34,850 nt of DNA from Chloroflexi bacterium HGW-Chloroflexi-2 (lineage in GTDB: Bacteria; Chloroflexota; Anaerolineae; Anaerolineales; Anaerolineaceae), in the NCBI GenBank assembly GCA_002840735.1, contig PHBY01000003.1, forward strand, positions 250,734 to 285,583. The letters run 5' to 3'. Positions within the stretch are counted from its first letter, which is position 1. Each line of letters begins with the position of its first letter. Positions 8,525-15,465 of this stretch are shown in pieces. A program made the translations under genes and the position numbers. The notes under the pieces are model-generated. The model saw only the letters and a program-made list of their open reading frames with translations. It searched no databases and was not told the DNA's origin.

Positions 8525-10276
8525 ATGAAGAATAACAAAAAAAAAGATATAAATGAAAACAAAATTGAAAAGGATGATTTAAGCAGAATTGAAGCATCGT
8601 TAAGTTCAAGTAGCGCGAAAGATGAAAATACGAATGATCTCGAATCAAGACTTAACGATATAAAAAAATTAGCTTCAGATTTTTCAATGGATGATGAACC
8701 CCTCGCTGAGGAGAATCTAAATTCTGAAACAGATAGCCTTGATGATGGTGAAGATTATCTGGAGAGATTGTCAGATATTCAAATTGAGAAACCATTTGTG
8801 AGTGACAATGATACAGAAATAGAACTTGATTCCAGATTGAATCAAATTAGTAAAGATCCGGAAAAGTCTAATCAGACAAGTAAAGAAGAAATTAAAAAAA
8901 CCAGTCCATCCCCATTTATTGCACTTCCTGAATTCAAAGATCCAGACGAGTTACGCAAACAAGCAATTAATAAAAAAAGTCCAATTTCGATTGAAGATAT
9001 TGAACATGACGCGGAAGAAATGATGGAACAAAGTCAATCCAATGAGGATTTCCTGGAGCGTGTTAAAACTTCTCTGAGTGAAGGTGAAGATAAATCAGAG
9101 GAACCATCCTCTACTGAATCTGCCAATGTTTTTACATCTTACGATCATGAGTTAGACGATAGTGAATTGATCCAGGAATTGGAACAAGAGATTGTTAATG
9201 CAGATAAAGCCAATAATCCGTTCATTGAAGGTCAGGATACAATTGCATCAGATGATTTCCTATCAAATCTGGATAAAATAACAATCCCTGAAGTCGAATT
9301 GAATCAAAATGAGAATGAATTAAACCAATTAGAAGAATTGGTTGAAAGTGAATTGATGCTTTCATCTTCATCCTGGAAAGACCTATTAGACTCAACAGAT
9401 GATGACAACCAGATGGAAGGCGAAAAACCCTTTGATCTTGATCAAGAACAGTCATTTGATGAATTCTTACAAGAAATTGATTCACAAGAATCTGAAGAAA
9501 AATCGATATACCCCCTTCTTGGAGAGGGTATTAATGAGGATGGTAACACAACAGAAGAAAGCGTTGATCTGGATTCGGATTCTTCCTCAGAAAATGATGG
9601 TGAGATTGATCAGGATGAAGAATCTGTAGAGAGCTTACGAAAATCATTTATCGATGAATTTGATCAGACAGCCTTTGATGAAGAACTCCAAAAAAGCGAA
9701 AAGAAAAATTGGCTCCCGAGAAAAATAGAAGCTTTAAGTAAATGGTTCAAATCATTAAGTTTTGCAGAAAAAATACTGATAGGCTTAAGTTTCGTTATCA
9801 GTCTTGCAGTTGTTGTTTCGATAATATTGGTTGTCACTCAATGGAGTAGTAATAACCGAAAGATTACCAGTCCTCCCCCAGCCATAGAAGCAACCGGTCA
9901 GGATTTAATCTATCCTACTGGTCTCCAATTACCCGGTGGTTGGTTTTTCTTCTTACAAAGAGGAGAAATACAGGACAACAAATGGGAACCGCAAAACGCA
10001 GAATGGTTAGCAAATACCAAACTACGAAGAGTAATCGCAATCCCCTGGTCTAATCAATCGGAGTCTGTGGTGCAATCGCTAACCACACAAGATGAAATCA
10101 GTATTTACATGAACAACAATGACATCATTGTTTATCAAGTCGAGGAAGTTATCCAAATATCACGGGAAAATGTGCGCATTCTTTCAGACACTGAACCTTC
10201 TCTCGTCGTCATCCTGTTTAGAGAAGATAATGAAGATCGCTGGACGATCATCGCGAAACCAAAACCAGCTGAATAA
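8525..10276 (+). CDS. Acidic single-pass membrane protein with a sortase-like outer domain lacking catalytic residues
   Basis: 583 residues. Residues 1 to about 400 are very acidic, Ser/Asp/Glu-rich and probably disordered. They hold four copies of a [DE][DE][FY]Lxx[LVI] motif (near residues 76, 173, 242 and 312). A basic amphipathic stretch leads into one membrane helix at about 415-440 (ILIGLSFVISLAVVVSIILVV). The last 140 residues face outward. The segment running LTTQDEISIYMNNNDIIVYQVEEV, then VRIL and LVVILF, follows the strand pattern of sortases. However, the GHR-like His reads AIPW and the TLxTC Cys reads VILFRE, so catalysis is not expected. The fold call is mine from pattern only. 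AGGA precedes the ATG by 7 bases. Co-transcribed with the transglycosylase-like gene. Confidence 0.7.
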   Translation: MKNNKKKDINENKIEKDDLSRIEASLSSSSAKDENTNDLESRLNDIKKLASDFSMDDEPLAEENLNSETDSLDDGEDYLERLSDIQIEKPFVSDNDTEIELDSRLNQISKDPEKSNQTSKEEIKKTSPSPFIALPEFKDPDELRKQAINKKSPISIEDIEHDAEEMMEQSQSNEDFLERVKTSLSEGEDKSEEPSSTESANVFTSYDHELDDSELIQELEQEIVNADKANNPFIEGQDTIASDDFLSNLDKITIPEVELNQNENELNQLEELVESELMLSSSSWKDLLDSTDDDNQMEGEKPFDLDQEQSFDEFLQEIDSQESEEKSIYPLLGEGINEDGNTTEESVDLDSDSSSENDGEIDQDEESVESLRKSFIDEFDQTAFDEELQKSEKKNWLPRKIEALSKWFKSLSFAEKILIGLSFVISLAVVVSIILVVTQWSSNNRKITSPPPAIEATGQDLIYPTGLQLPGGWFFFLQRGEIQDNKWEPQNAEWLANTKLRRVIAIPWSNQSESVVQSLTTQDEISIYMNNNDIIVYQVEEVIQISRENVRILSDTEPSLVVILFREDNEDRWTIIAKPKPAE

Positions 10277-10283
10277 TAAGATT

Positions 10284-10316
10284 AAAGCTGCTGAGACCCA
10301 TCAGCAGCTTTTTTTT
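10284..10316 (+). terminator. Strong intrinsic terminator
   Basis: AAAGCTGCTGA (10284-10294) and TCAGCAGCTTT (10301-10311) form a perfect 11-bp stem with a 6-base loop, and the U-run continues to 10316. It ends the transglycosylase/pseudo-sortase unit 8 bases after the stop codon. Confidence 0.92.
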
Positions 10317-10378
10317 ACATGAAGAATGCAACTTTAAACATCTTATGGATGTGAATGCATTAATGACATTTTACATAT

Positions 10379-10406
10379 ATGAGACATCTTCTGAACACTC
10401 TATAAT
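10379..10406 (+). promoter_or_regulatory. Promoter of glmS
   Basis: ATGAGA (10379-10384), 16 bases, then a perfect TATAAT (10401-10406), 27 bases before the glmS ATG. The leader is therefore short, about 20 bases, and has no room for a glmS ribozyme. Confidence 0.45.
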
Positions 10407-10432
10407 CTTAACATCCCATAAACGAGGTCTCT

Positions 10433-12223
10433 ATGTGCGGTATTTTTGGAATAGTTAGCAAACGAGATAAACTTTTAGGTCCAACCCTGATTGATGCAGG
10501 TTTAAGACTTTCCTATAGAGGGTATGATTCTGTCGGAATTGCAACAATAAATGAAAATGGAATAATCGATTTGCGGAAAGATGCTGGAAAAGTAACCACA
10601 GTTGCGGAAAGATTTAATTTTAAGGAGATGATTGGCAAGCGTGGGATTCTTCAGCTGCGTTGGGCAACTTTTGGTGAACCTTCGATGGTGAATTCTCAGC
10701 CTCACCTTGATTCAGAAGGATTGATGGTTGGAGCACACAATGGCAACGTTGTGAATAATGCAGAATTACGGGAAGAATTTATTGCTGAAGGAATGATTGT
10801 TCGTTCAACAAATGACGGTGAGAGTTGTGTCCACGCTGTCGAACGATTTATTCGGCAGGGTTTTTCAATGATTGATGCCATCAGAAAAGCATATGATGTG
10901 CTCAAGGGAGATTATGCTTTTGTCATCGGAAAGGCAGATGATGACAGATTATACGCTTTTAAGAAAGGATCGGGTTTGGTAGCTGGTATCGGGGATGAAT
11001 TCACTGTCGTTTCATCCGATCTACCTTCCATTCTTCCCCTGACTCGAAATATCGTTTTCATGAATGATGGAGAAATTATTGAGCTTTCAGATCAATGTTT
11101 TACGATCTATTCTGTTTCTACGGGAGAAGTTATCGATCGATCAGCTGAGATTGTTGAAGAAACGATGGAAGTCGCTCAAAAAGGTGGTTTCGATCACTTC
11201 ATGCTTAAAGAAATACATGAACAACCTAAAGTCGCTGAAGAATTACTGCACCTCTGGAATAATTCTCCATCAATCGATGTGACGGTAGAAGCCCTTAAGA
11301 ACGCACGGAATATTTATTTTGTTGGATGTGGAACCAGTTTCAATGCTTGCGTTGCCGGAGCGGTTTACTTCAATCGCTTATCCGCAAAAACAACCATACC
11401 AATAGCCGCGCCACAATTCATTGCCCAATATAACCGTGCTATCGGGCCTGAGGATGTGGGTATTTTTGTCAGTCAGAGCGGTGAGACAAAAGATGTACTC
11501 AATGCAGTGGAGATCGCTCGAAAACAAGGAATGCGGATTTTTTCCCTTGTAAACGTTGTTGGATCAACATTGACAAAATTATCTGAAAAGTGGTTACCCC
11601 TGGTCTGCGGATACGAAATCAGTGTTCCAGCAACAAAGACATTCACCAACCAACTCGTTGCTTTTCTTTATCTGGCTTATAAAGTGGCTGCTAAAGACAT
11701 CAACGAATTGAACCAACTTCCTGATCACATGCTAAAAACCATCGAGGAAGCCGAAAATCAGGTCAGAGAGATTCTCACATATGTTCAGGATTGGAATGAT
11801 CTTTATTGTTTAGGGTACGGGATAACTTACCCGATAGCACTGGAAGGTGCGCTCAAACTAAAAGAGATAACCTATGCTCATTGTGAAGGAATGTTGTCCA
11901 CTGAATTCAAACATGGTCCATTAGCGGCAGTTACAAAAGATTACCCGATCATTTTTTCCACGATTCGAGAAGATATCCCATTAATTATTTCTGGAATTAA
12001 TGAGGTTACCTGTCGCGGAGCCAGAGCCATTGTGATCGGACCTAAAGATGAAAGATTAGAATCCAATGCTCATCACACCATTCGCATCGCTGAGCCTACT
12101 CCGGAATTTGCTTCCATTTTAACTATCATCCCATTGCAATTACTTTCGTATTACATGAGTGTCCACAGAGGATTTGATCCTGATTTTCCACGTAATCTGA
12201 GTAAAACATTAACTGTCGATTAG
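10433..12223 (+). CDS. glmS: Glutamine-fructose-6-phosphate aminotransferase (GlmS-type), variant
   Basis: Makes glucosamine-6-phosphate from fructose-6-phosphate and glutamine, the entry to UDP-GlcNAc and so to peptidoglycan. 596 residues: an N-terminal class II glutaminase domain with the nucleophile Cys2 (MCGIFGI) and YRGYDS, then two SIS domains (VGCGTSFNACVAG, SQSGETKD, EGALKLKEI) and a C-terminal NLSKTLTVD that keeps the catalytic Lys. Several glutaminase residues differ from the usual text: RWATFGEP where RWATHG is normal, NSQPH for NAHPH, and HNGNVVNN for HNGIIEN. Glutaminase chemistry seems intact, but this belongs to a divergent branch and may be a paralogue. GAGGT precedes the ATG. 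It is monocistronic. Confidence 0.9.
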   Translation: MCGIFGIVSKRDKLLGPTLIDAGLRLSYRGYDSVGIATINENGIIDLRKDAGKVTTVAERFNFKEMIGKRGILQLRWATFGEPSMVNSQPHLDSEGLMVGAHNGNVVNNAELREEFIAEGMIVRSTNDGESCVHAVERFIRQGFSMIDAIRKAYDVLKGDYAFVIGKADDDRLYAFKKGSGLVAGIGDEFTVVSSDLPSILPLTRNIVFMNDGEIIELSDQCFTIYSVSTGEVIDRSAEIVEETMEVAQKGGFDHFMLKEIHEQPKVAEELLHLWNNSPSIDVTVEALKNARNIYFVGCGTSFNACVAGAVYFNRLSAKTTIPIAAPQFIAQYNRAIGPEDVGIFVSQSGETKDVLNAVEIARKQGMRIFSLVNVVGSTLTKLSEKWLPLVCGYEISVPATKTFTNQLVAFLYLAYKVAAKDINELNQLPDHMLKTIEEAENQVREILTYVQDWNDLYCLGYGITYPIALEGALKLKEITYAHCEGMLSTEFKHGPLAAVTKDYPIIFSTIREDIPLIISGINEVTCRGARAIVIGPKDERLESNAHHTIRIAEPTPEFASILTIIPLQLLSYYMSVHRGFDPDFPRNLSKTLTVD

Positions 12224-12304
12224 AGAAAATAAGCTGAATTTCTTTAACGTTAGGATTTAATTTTTTGATATTTCTAATTTTTCCGTTAAGTAATTGTTTT
12301 TTTT

Positions 12305-12326
12305 GAAACGAAATCACTTCGTTTTT
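12305..12326 (+). terminator. Probable terminator of glmS
   Basis: AAACGAA (12306-12312) pairs with TTCGTTT (12318-12324) around a 5-base loop, with further T residues after it. It lies 80 bases past the glmS stop and just before the PspC gene. Confidence 0.5.
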
Positions 12327-12363
12327 CGTATATTATTAAAACAAATAAGGATGGAAAAAAGCA

Positions 12364-12555
12364 ATGACCAAAAAAAAATTATTTCGATCTAAAAAAGAAC
12401 GAATGATAGGCGGTGTTTGTGGCGGATTAGCCAATTACTTCAATATTGACCCAACCATCGTGCGATTAATTTTTGTGTTGAGTTTCTTTTTCTTGTTTAA
12501 GAGCAGCTTGTTAATCTATTTATTGTTATTAATTTTCATTCCTGAAGAACAATAA
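12364..12555 (+). CDS. PspC-domain small membrane protein
   Basis: 63 residues, almost the entire PspC domain: a basic N-terminus (MTKKKLFRSKKERMIGGVCGGLANYF), the family signature IGGVCGGLA and DPTIVRLIF, then a hydrophobic segment from about residue 38 that spans or re-enters the membrane. In enterobacteria PspC senses envelope stress and activates the phage-shock response. Short stand-alone versions such as this are widespread and usually uncharacterised. No pspA or regulator is beside it. The ribosome site is GGA about 9 bases upstream of the ATG. It ends 41 bases before the convergent glycosyltransferase gene. Confidence 0.9.
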   Translation: MTKKKLFRSKKERMIGGVCGGLANYFNIDPTIVRLIFVLSFFFLFKSSLLIYLLLLIFIPEEQ

Positions 12556-12596
12556 AATCATCAAAGGATAAACAACCAGCTCGATTAGTGAAGCCA

Positions 12597-13283
12597 CTAC
12601 TTTTTATATGATCCTTTCATGCGTTTGTGAGTCTGCCAAACCACCCTGAAGAAATTTTTTATATGATGAATAGGATGGATTTGGCTGGTTTCATTTCTGT
12701 AAATTGTTCTGATAGGAACCCAGCCAACTGAATAATTGGATTTGATGCAGGTGGCAATAACATCAACTTCAAATTCAAAACCGGACTCTTTACTTTCCAA
12801 AACTTTTTCTAACAATCTTCGACTTAATAAACGATAGCCAGATTGATTATCCAAAATTTTCATGCCCATCGCCCAGGAGAAAGCCCAACCTCCCACCGTG
12901 TTGGCGATTCTTCTGGAAAATGGCATCTTGCTGAAATCACGATATCCAATGATTAAATCTATTTTTTCCAGGTTGAAAAGTGAAATGAATTTTGTGGTTT
13001 CCAGCACATCATGCTGGCCATCGGCATCAATTGTAATTACATATTGACAATTTAAATTTATTGCTTCCTGAAAACCTCTTTTCAAAGCTTCGCCTTTGCC
13101 CTGGTTGGGAACCTGCAAAAATACTTGCGCTCCATTCTTTTCGGCGATTATTGAAGTATTATCCTTAGATCCATCATCAATCACGAATGTAGGTAAAATT
13201 TTTATCGCTTGACTGACAACAAAACCAATATGTTTTTCTTCGTTATAAGCAGGGATAATAATGTACCCGGATTTATCCGTCAT
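12597..13283 (-). CDS. Family 2 glycosyltransferase (dolichyl-phosphate-mannose-synthase-like)
   Basis: 228 residues with one GT-A domain: IIIPAYNEEKHI at the N-terminus, VIDDGSKDNT, then the metal-binding TIDADGQHD near residue 85, and a helical C-terminal region. It has no membrane helices, so it should act at the inner face of the membrane, probably moving a sugar from a nucleotide donor to a polyprenyl phosphate or to a glycolipid. The exact acceptor cannot be told. GAGATGG lies just before the ATG. It is divergent from the dcw cluster, with 300 bases between the two start codons. Confidence 0.85.
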   Translation of the reverse strand: MTDKSGYIIIPAYNEEKHIGFVVSQAIKILPTFVIDDGSKDNTSIIAEKNGAQVFLQVPNQGKGEALKRGFQEAINLNCQYVITIDADGQHDVLETTKFISLFNLEKIDLIIGYRDFSKMPFSRRIANTVGGWAFSWAMGMKILDNQSGYRLLSRRLLEKVLESKESGFEFEVDVIATCIKSNYSVGWVPIRTIYRNETSQIHPIHHIKNFFRVVWQTHKRMKGSYKK

Positions 13284-13473
13284 TCCATCTCAATTCTTAA
13301 AAAATTGGTTTTATTTTTGAGATTATATCGCACTCACGAACAACGAATTATAAATTAGGTCAAGAAAATACAATCAAATTCCAAATAAATAAGATTTCCT
13401 GAAGAGAATTGAAGTAATTCATCATTTCAACCTTACAAAATTAAAAGAAATGTAATGAGTTTTCAAAAAACAC

Positions 13474-13502
13474 TTGCATTTCGATTCATTTTCCGCTAAA
13501 AT
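13474..13502 (+). promoter_or_regulatory. Promoter of the dcw cluster (mraZ promoter)
   Basis: TTGCAT (13474-13479), a 17-base gap and TAAAAT (13497-13502). Transcription would start near 13509, inside the first MraZ box, with a leader of about 75 bases before the mraZ ATG. No other strong promoter was noticed inside the cluster. Confidence 0.7.
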
Positions 13503-13537
13503 GTGGATAATTGTGGAGATAAGTGGGAGAAAGTGGA
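13503..13537 (+). promoter_or_regulatory. MraZ operator: four GTGGR boxes on a 10-bp period
   Basis: GTGGA (13503-13507), GTGGA (13513-13517), GTGGG (13523-13527) and GTGGA (13533-13537) are separated by exactly five bases each. MraZ in other bacteria binds tandem TGGG/GTGG-type repeats at this spacing, upstream of its own gene, and represses the cluster. The array starts right after the -10, so bound MraZ would block promoter clearance. Confidence 0.85.
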
Positions 13538-13555
13538 GCGCCGGGATGCCGGCGT
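13538..13555 (+). other. GC-rich leader hairpin before mraZ
   Basis: CGCCGG (13539-13544) and CCGGCG (13549-13554) form a perfect 6-bp stem with a GATG loop, extended by a G·T pair. It sits between the MraZ boxes and the ribosome site (AGGAG at 13567). No U-run follows, so it is not a terminator as it stands. Confidence 0.5.
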
Positions 13556-13582
13556 TCTGCGATTATAGGAGTCTTAGAACTT

Positions 13583-14017
13583 ATGTTCCTTGGTACGTAT
13601 GAACACACACTCGATACAAAAGGCAGAATGACGATACCCGTTAAGTATCGTGATTTAGTATCTGATGGGGCATATATTACTAAAGGTTTTGATCAGAATT
13701 TAATGGTTCTGACCGACGAAATATTTCAAAGACTTTTCGATCGTATTACCAATATGAACATGGCCAATCCTACTGCTCGTGAATTGAGGAGATTGATGTT
13801 CGCCAATGCTTTTTCGGTGGAAGTCGACAAAGCTGGGCGCATCCTTATTCCTCAAATTCTCCGATCGCATGCCGTCCTCGACGGTGAAGCATTAATTTTA
13901 GGAAACGGCAGCTATTTCGAAATCTGGTCTCCAAATCTCTGGCAAGATCATTCAGACAAGCAGATAAGCAGCGATGCAACTAACGAACGTTATGCTACAT
14001 TAGACTTATCACTCTGA
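13583..14017 (+). CDS. mraZ: Transcriptional regulator MraZ
   Basis: 144 residues with two AbrB/SpoVT-like DNA-binding halves: FLGTYEHTLDTKGRMTIPVKYR at the N-terminus and SVEVDKAGRILIPQILR from about residue 74. Both carry the family's DxxGRxxIP motif. MraZ forms a ring-like oligomer that binds tandem repeats in its own promoter and controls the division and cell wall genes. The reading frame is open upstream to 13523, but that stretch contains the operator and hairpin, and the protein family starts at MFxGxY, so the ATG at 13583 is used. The ribosome site AGGAG is 11 bases away, rather far. The stop overlaps the rsmH start (TGATG). Confidence 0.95.
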   Translation: MFLGTYEHTLDTKGRMTIPVKYRDLVSDGAYITKGFDQNLMVLTDEIFQRLFDRITNMNMANPTARELRRLMFANAFSVEVDKAGRILIPQILRSHAVLDGEALILGNGSYFEIWSPNLWQDHSDKQISSDATNERYATLDLSL

Positions 14018-14961
14018 TGAATGACCAAAATACACCCTCCCCCCACATACCTGTACTTTACCATGAAATCATAAATGCGCTTGCTCCCTACTCAGGTGGC
14101 CTTTATATCGACGGAACTTTAGGAGCTGGTGGTCACGCCATGGGGATATTAGCTGCGTCTGATCCAGATGGAAAATTACTTGGAATAGACCTGGACCCCC
14201 AGGCACTGGTTATCGCGAATCGGCACCTCTCTGTTTTCAAAGACCGGGTTTTTGTCAGGCAAGGTACTTATGTCGATATGGCATCATTTGTAAAAGAGAT
14301 TGGATGGCTTTTTGTCGATGGAATTATTCTTGATTTAGGTGTATCGTCCATCCAGCTTGATACCAAAGAAAGAGGGTTTTCTTTTCTTTATGATGCTCCC
14401 TTAGATATGAGATTTGGTGACCAGACTAGCTTCAATGCAGCAGATCTGGTCAACTCATTGGCAGAAAATGATTTGGCGAATATTATCTGGAAATATGGGG
14501 AAGAAAAATATTCCAGAAAAATCGCCAGGATTATCTGCCAGAACAGGCCAATCAACACGACCTTTGAATTAGCCTATCTGGTTAAAAAAGCTTACGGGAA
14601 TCAATATAGCCAGATCCATCCTGCTACACGAACATTCCAGGCAATTAGGATCGCTGTCAACCAGGAAATGCAAGCCATTGAATCTGTTGTTCCTCAGGCG
14701 ATTCGTCTGTTAAAGCCTGGAGGAAAATTGGCTATCATATCCTTTCATTCTTTGGAAGATCGGATTGTGAAGTCAATTTTTAGAACAGAAAGCAAAGATT
14801 GTATCTGTCCACCGAATCAACCCATCTGTACCTGTAACCACATCAAATCAATAAAGGAGGTAAATAGAAAACCCATTGAAGCATCACCAGAAGAAATAAC
14901 CAATAACCCTCGGGCGAGAAGTGCAAAGTTAAGAATTGCAGAAAAACTTAATTTGGCATGA
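14017..14961 (+). CDS. rsmH: 16S rRNA (cytosine-1402 N4) methyltransferase RsmH (MraW)
   Basis: Methylates N4 of C1402 in the decoding centre of 16S rRNA using S-adenosylmethionine. The 314-residue protein begins HIPVLYHEII, has the SAM-binding motif IDGTLGAGGHA (residues 31-41), ILDLGVSSIQLD, the insert with ERGFSF and LDMRF, IAVNQEMQ, LAIISFHSLEDRIVK and a C-terminal NPRARSAKLR. All are hallmarks of the family, and the length is normal. It is translationally coupled to mraZ by a one-base overlap. 38 bases separate it from the next gene. Confidence 0.97.
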   Translation: MNDQNTPSPHIPVLYHEIINALAPYSGGLYIDGTLGAGGHAMGILAASDPDGKLLGIDLDPQALVIANRHLSVFKDRVFVRQGTYVDMASFVKEIGWLFVDGIILDLGVSSIQLDTKERGFSFLYDAPLDMRFGDQTSFNAADLVNSLAENDLANIIWKYGEEKYSRKIARIICQNRPINTTFELAYLVKKAYGNQYSQIHPATRTFQAIRIAVNQEMQAIESVVPQAIRLLKPGGKLAIISFHSLEDRIVKSIFRTESKDCICPPNQPICTCNHIKSIKEVNRKPIEASPEEITNNPRARSAKLRIAEKLNLA

Positions 14962-14999
14962 GTATTGCAAACAAATTGTATTAATATCGGTAGGGACGC

Positions 15000-15461
15000 A
15001 TGAACAAAAGATATACCCAAGCTCATCAACAAAATCCATGGAGGCTCCAGATTCAAAGGTTTGGTCTGGTGCTGCTTTTATTGGTTGTGCTTGTTCTTTC
15101 ATTTTTTATGAACCTTAATTTCACCGCCAGAGCAGCACAGGCAGGTGTTCAAGTCCGGTTATTAGAAGCAGAGAGAGAATCACTAATTCGCTCAATTTCT
15201 GCTAACAGTACCAATCTTGCCTTGCTGACTTCAGCAACAACCATGCAAAACCGCGCAAAAGAATTAGGTTTTGTTCCTGCGACCAGAGCAGATATTGAAT
15301 ACTTATACATTCCCAATTACATCGGTAAACAACCTGAACCTGTAACAATTCCCCGATCCGTTGCTGATCAGGAAAATTTCCGGATGGTACCGGCTTTTAC
15401 TCAATCGATCTGGGATTGGTTGTATCAAGGCACTTTTATTATGTTGGACAAAGAGGGTTAA
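15000..15461 (+). CDS. FtsL-like division protein
   Basis: 153 residues: a short basic cytoplasmic tail, one membrane helix at about residues 22-39 (FGLVLLLLVVLVLSFFM), an outer coiled-coil-like helix (QVRLLEAERESLIRSIS) and a motif RAKELGFVPA that matches the conserved end of FtsL/DivIC-type helices. About 45 extra residues follow. Position between rsmH and ftsI is the standard place of ftsL, whose product joins FtsB and FtsQ to activate FtsW-FtsI. Sequence identity to known FtsL is low across bacteria, so the name rests on topology and place. AGGGA precedes the ATG. Confidence 0.75.
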   Translation: MNKRYTQAHQQNPWRLQIQRFGLVLLLLVVLVLSFFMNLNFTARAAQAGVQVRLLEAERESLIRSISANSTNLALLTSATTMQNRAKELGFVPATRADIEYLYIPNYIGKQPEPVTIPRSVADQENFRMVPAFTQSIWDWLYQGTFIMLDKEG

Positions 15462-15465
15462 TAAC

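Noticed and set aside
13523-13582. Longer N-terminus for MraZ
   Set aside because: The stretch consists of the operator boxes and leader hairpin, downstream of the predicted transcription start, and MraZ proteins start at MFxGxY.
15361-15465. Longer N-terminus for FtsI starting at 15361
   Set aside because: It overlaps the ftsL-like gene out of frame, has no ribosome site and no family match; GAGGG before 15466 sets the start.
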